Source: JBFELU01 sp041572755 (GTDB lineage Bacteria > Actinomycetota > Acidimicrobiia > Spongiisociales > UBA11373). From it: 64,000 bases of DNA. Below the pieces are notes generated by a model. That model was not told the DNA's origin. It saw only the letters and a list, made by a program, of their open reading frames with translations, and ran no database searches. Below are positions 63,184-64,000 of the stretch, one piece after another; the first letter of the stretch is position 1; the number at the start of each line of letters is the position of its first letter. Location: NCBI GenBank assembly GCA_041572755.1, contig JBFFRY010000008.1, positions 10,500-74,499 on the forward strand. The letters are read 5' to 3'. Made by a program: the position numbers and the translations under genes.

Positions 63184-63411
63184 ATGCAAGGAACCCGAGA
63201 CACGCGCCGTCGAGAATCAATCACGCAGATGCTCAACCATCTCAAGCGAGGACTCACCTACCGGGTCAGAACCTCCTCAGGACACACGGTGTCCGGCGAG
63301 TACCTCGGCACCGAAGTCACCTACGGCAACCCGGCGATCCTCCTGCGGCACTCGGAAGGAACCACCGCGATCCACACCAACCGCCTGGTGGCCGTCGTCC
63401 AAACCGGCTGA
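63184..63411 (+). CDS. Small beta-rich protein of unknown function
   Basis: This 75-residue protein begins MQGTRDTRRRESITQMLNHL, a basic helical head, and then has LTYRVRTSSGHTVSGEYLGTEVTYGN and LLRHSEGTTAIHTNRLVAVV. The strand pattern (V.V.T..G....G........N.. and I....L..V) is like an Sm/Hfq- or SH3-type barrel, an inference from pattern only. AAGGA lies before the ATG. It is the last of the small genes after the RRM gene. Confidence 0.55.
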   Translation: MQGTRDTRRRESITQMLNHLKRGLTYRVRTSSGHTVSGEYLGTEVTYGNPAILLRHSEGTTAIHTNRLVAVVQTG

Positions 63412-63540
63412 ACGAAACGCGATCACAAGGAGGGCGTCGAGCGAATCGACCGGCCTCGGTCGGATGGCCGAGGCGACGAGAGGCACGGCCTCGATGCTCG
63501 GCGCATCGGCGCATCCGAGCGACCATCGGATGGTGCGCCC

Positions 63541-64000
63541 TCACAGGACCAGACGCCCTCCCTTCACTACCCACCGGGTCAGTGTCGCCCCCGGCCGGTA
63601 GGCGAGGTGCAGATGTGAGGGCGCATCGAGTATCACGAAGTCACCGGCTGCACCCTCGCCCAGCCACCCCCGATCGGGCATCTCGAGCGCCAGCGCCCCG
63701 CCTCGGGTCGCCGCCCAGACGGCCTCCTCGGGAGTGAGCCCCATCTCCAAGACCCCGAGCGCCACCACGAGGGGCATGCTCTCGATGTAGGAGCTGCCCG
63801 GGTTGCAATCGGTCGCCAGCGCCACCGTCACCCCGGTGTCCCACAACATGCGGGCGGGAGGGCGGGGCGCCCGCATCGACAGCGACACCCCCGGCAGGAG
63901 GACGGCCACAGTGCCGGAGTCGCGCAGAGCGAGGGCATCCTCGTCAGTGATGTGATCCAAGTGGTCGGCACTCGCCGCACCGACCTCGGCGGCCAGCCGC
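63541..64000 (-). CDS. hutI: Imidazolonepropionase, 5' end beyond window
   Basis: This is the C-terminal part (about 152 residues) of an amidohydrolase-superfamily enzyme that opens imidazolonepropionate to formiminoglutamate, the third step of histidine breakdown. Visible features are ASADHLDHITDEDA with the metal-binding or catalytic His region, GTVAVLLPGVSLS, VALATDCNPGSS with the metal-ligand Asp, and EMGLTPEEAVWAATRGGALAL. The start lies beyond the right edge. The product is the substrate of the formiminotransferase route encoded at 37584-39257. Confidence 0.92.
   Translation of the reverse strand, partial: RLAAEVGAASADHLDHITDEDALALRDSGTVAVLLPGVSLSMRAPRPPARMLWDTGVTVALATDCNPGSSYIESMPLVVALGVLEMGLTPEEAVWAATRGGALALEMPDRGWLGEGAAGDFVILDAPSHLHLAYRPGATLTRWVVKGGRLVL

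Overview
The window is high-GC, gene-dense DNA from a bacterium that looks like a member of the Actinomycetota, probably an uncultured early-branching lineage such as the Acidimicrobiia. The evidence is the actinobacterial-type Tad/Flp locus with its 'DECH helicase neighbourhood' TadE-like gene and very short pilin, the frequent GTG starts, the many 4-base ATGA/GTGA gene overlaps, and the topA-helicase-Tad gene order that resembles the Rv3646c-Rv3660c region of mycobacteria. No rRNA, tRNA, CRISPR array, insertion sequence or prophage was recognised. UGA is an ordinary stop codon in most genes here.

Layout. 1-15 kb: partial MFS transporter, topA, a glycosyltransferase with a tandem histidine phosphatase, a K+-dependent membrane pyrophosphatase, trkH-trkA potassium uptake, nhaA, an LCP-family protein, terC and a UspA protein. 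15-24 kb: a URO-D-family enzyme, an MrfA-like helicase and the divergent Tad pilus operon. 24-28 kb: a NarL-type two-component pair, a terminator, then a small operon of an unknown protein, a His/Asp-rich cupredoxin lipoprotein and a CopG-like (DUF411) lipoprotein with an in-frame UGA. 28-40 kb: an FAD oxidoreductase, an ArsP-like permease, uraA, a HAD phosphatase, an MFS/ArsR/macrodomain group, SDR, MOSC, GDPD, a fused formiminotransferase-cyclodeaminase, infA with an RRM protein, and a second UGA-containing CopG-like gene. 40-52 kb: thioesterase, Fsr-type exporter, an iodotyrosine-deiodinase-like flavoprotein, ACR3, deoD and modABC with a divergent PadR regulator. 52-64 kb: Na/Pi symporter with PhoU, siderophore-interacting protein, cell-surface lipoproteins, YibE/F, CorA, a second RRM gene followed by three very small genes, and the end of hutI.

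The main discovery candidate is a pair of paralogous lipoproteins of the DUF411/CopG copper-oxidoreductase family (27035-27574 + and 39937-40452 -). In each, the first cysteine of the CxCC copper/thiol motif is replaced by an in-frame TGA. In both, the TGA is followed by an identical 8-bp hairpin, and the roughly 60 bases after it are far more conserved than the rest of the gene. The best reading is two selenoproteins with a U-G-C-C active site. One of them is translationally coupled to a cupredoxin with a complete type-1 copper ligand set, so the cassette looks like a selenium-dependent envelope copper-handling system.

Other themes are ion homeostasis (PPase, Trk, NhaA, CorA, TerC), arsenic/metal export (ArsP-like permease, ACR3), molybdate and phosphate uptake, histidine breakdown (ftcd and hutI), and several clear palindromic operators next to one-component regulators.
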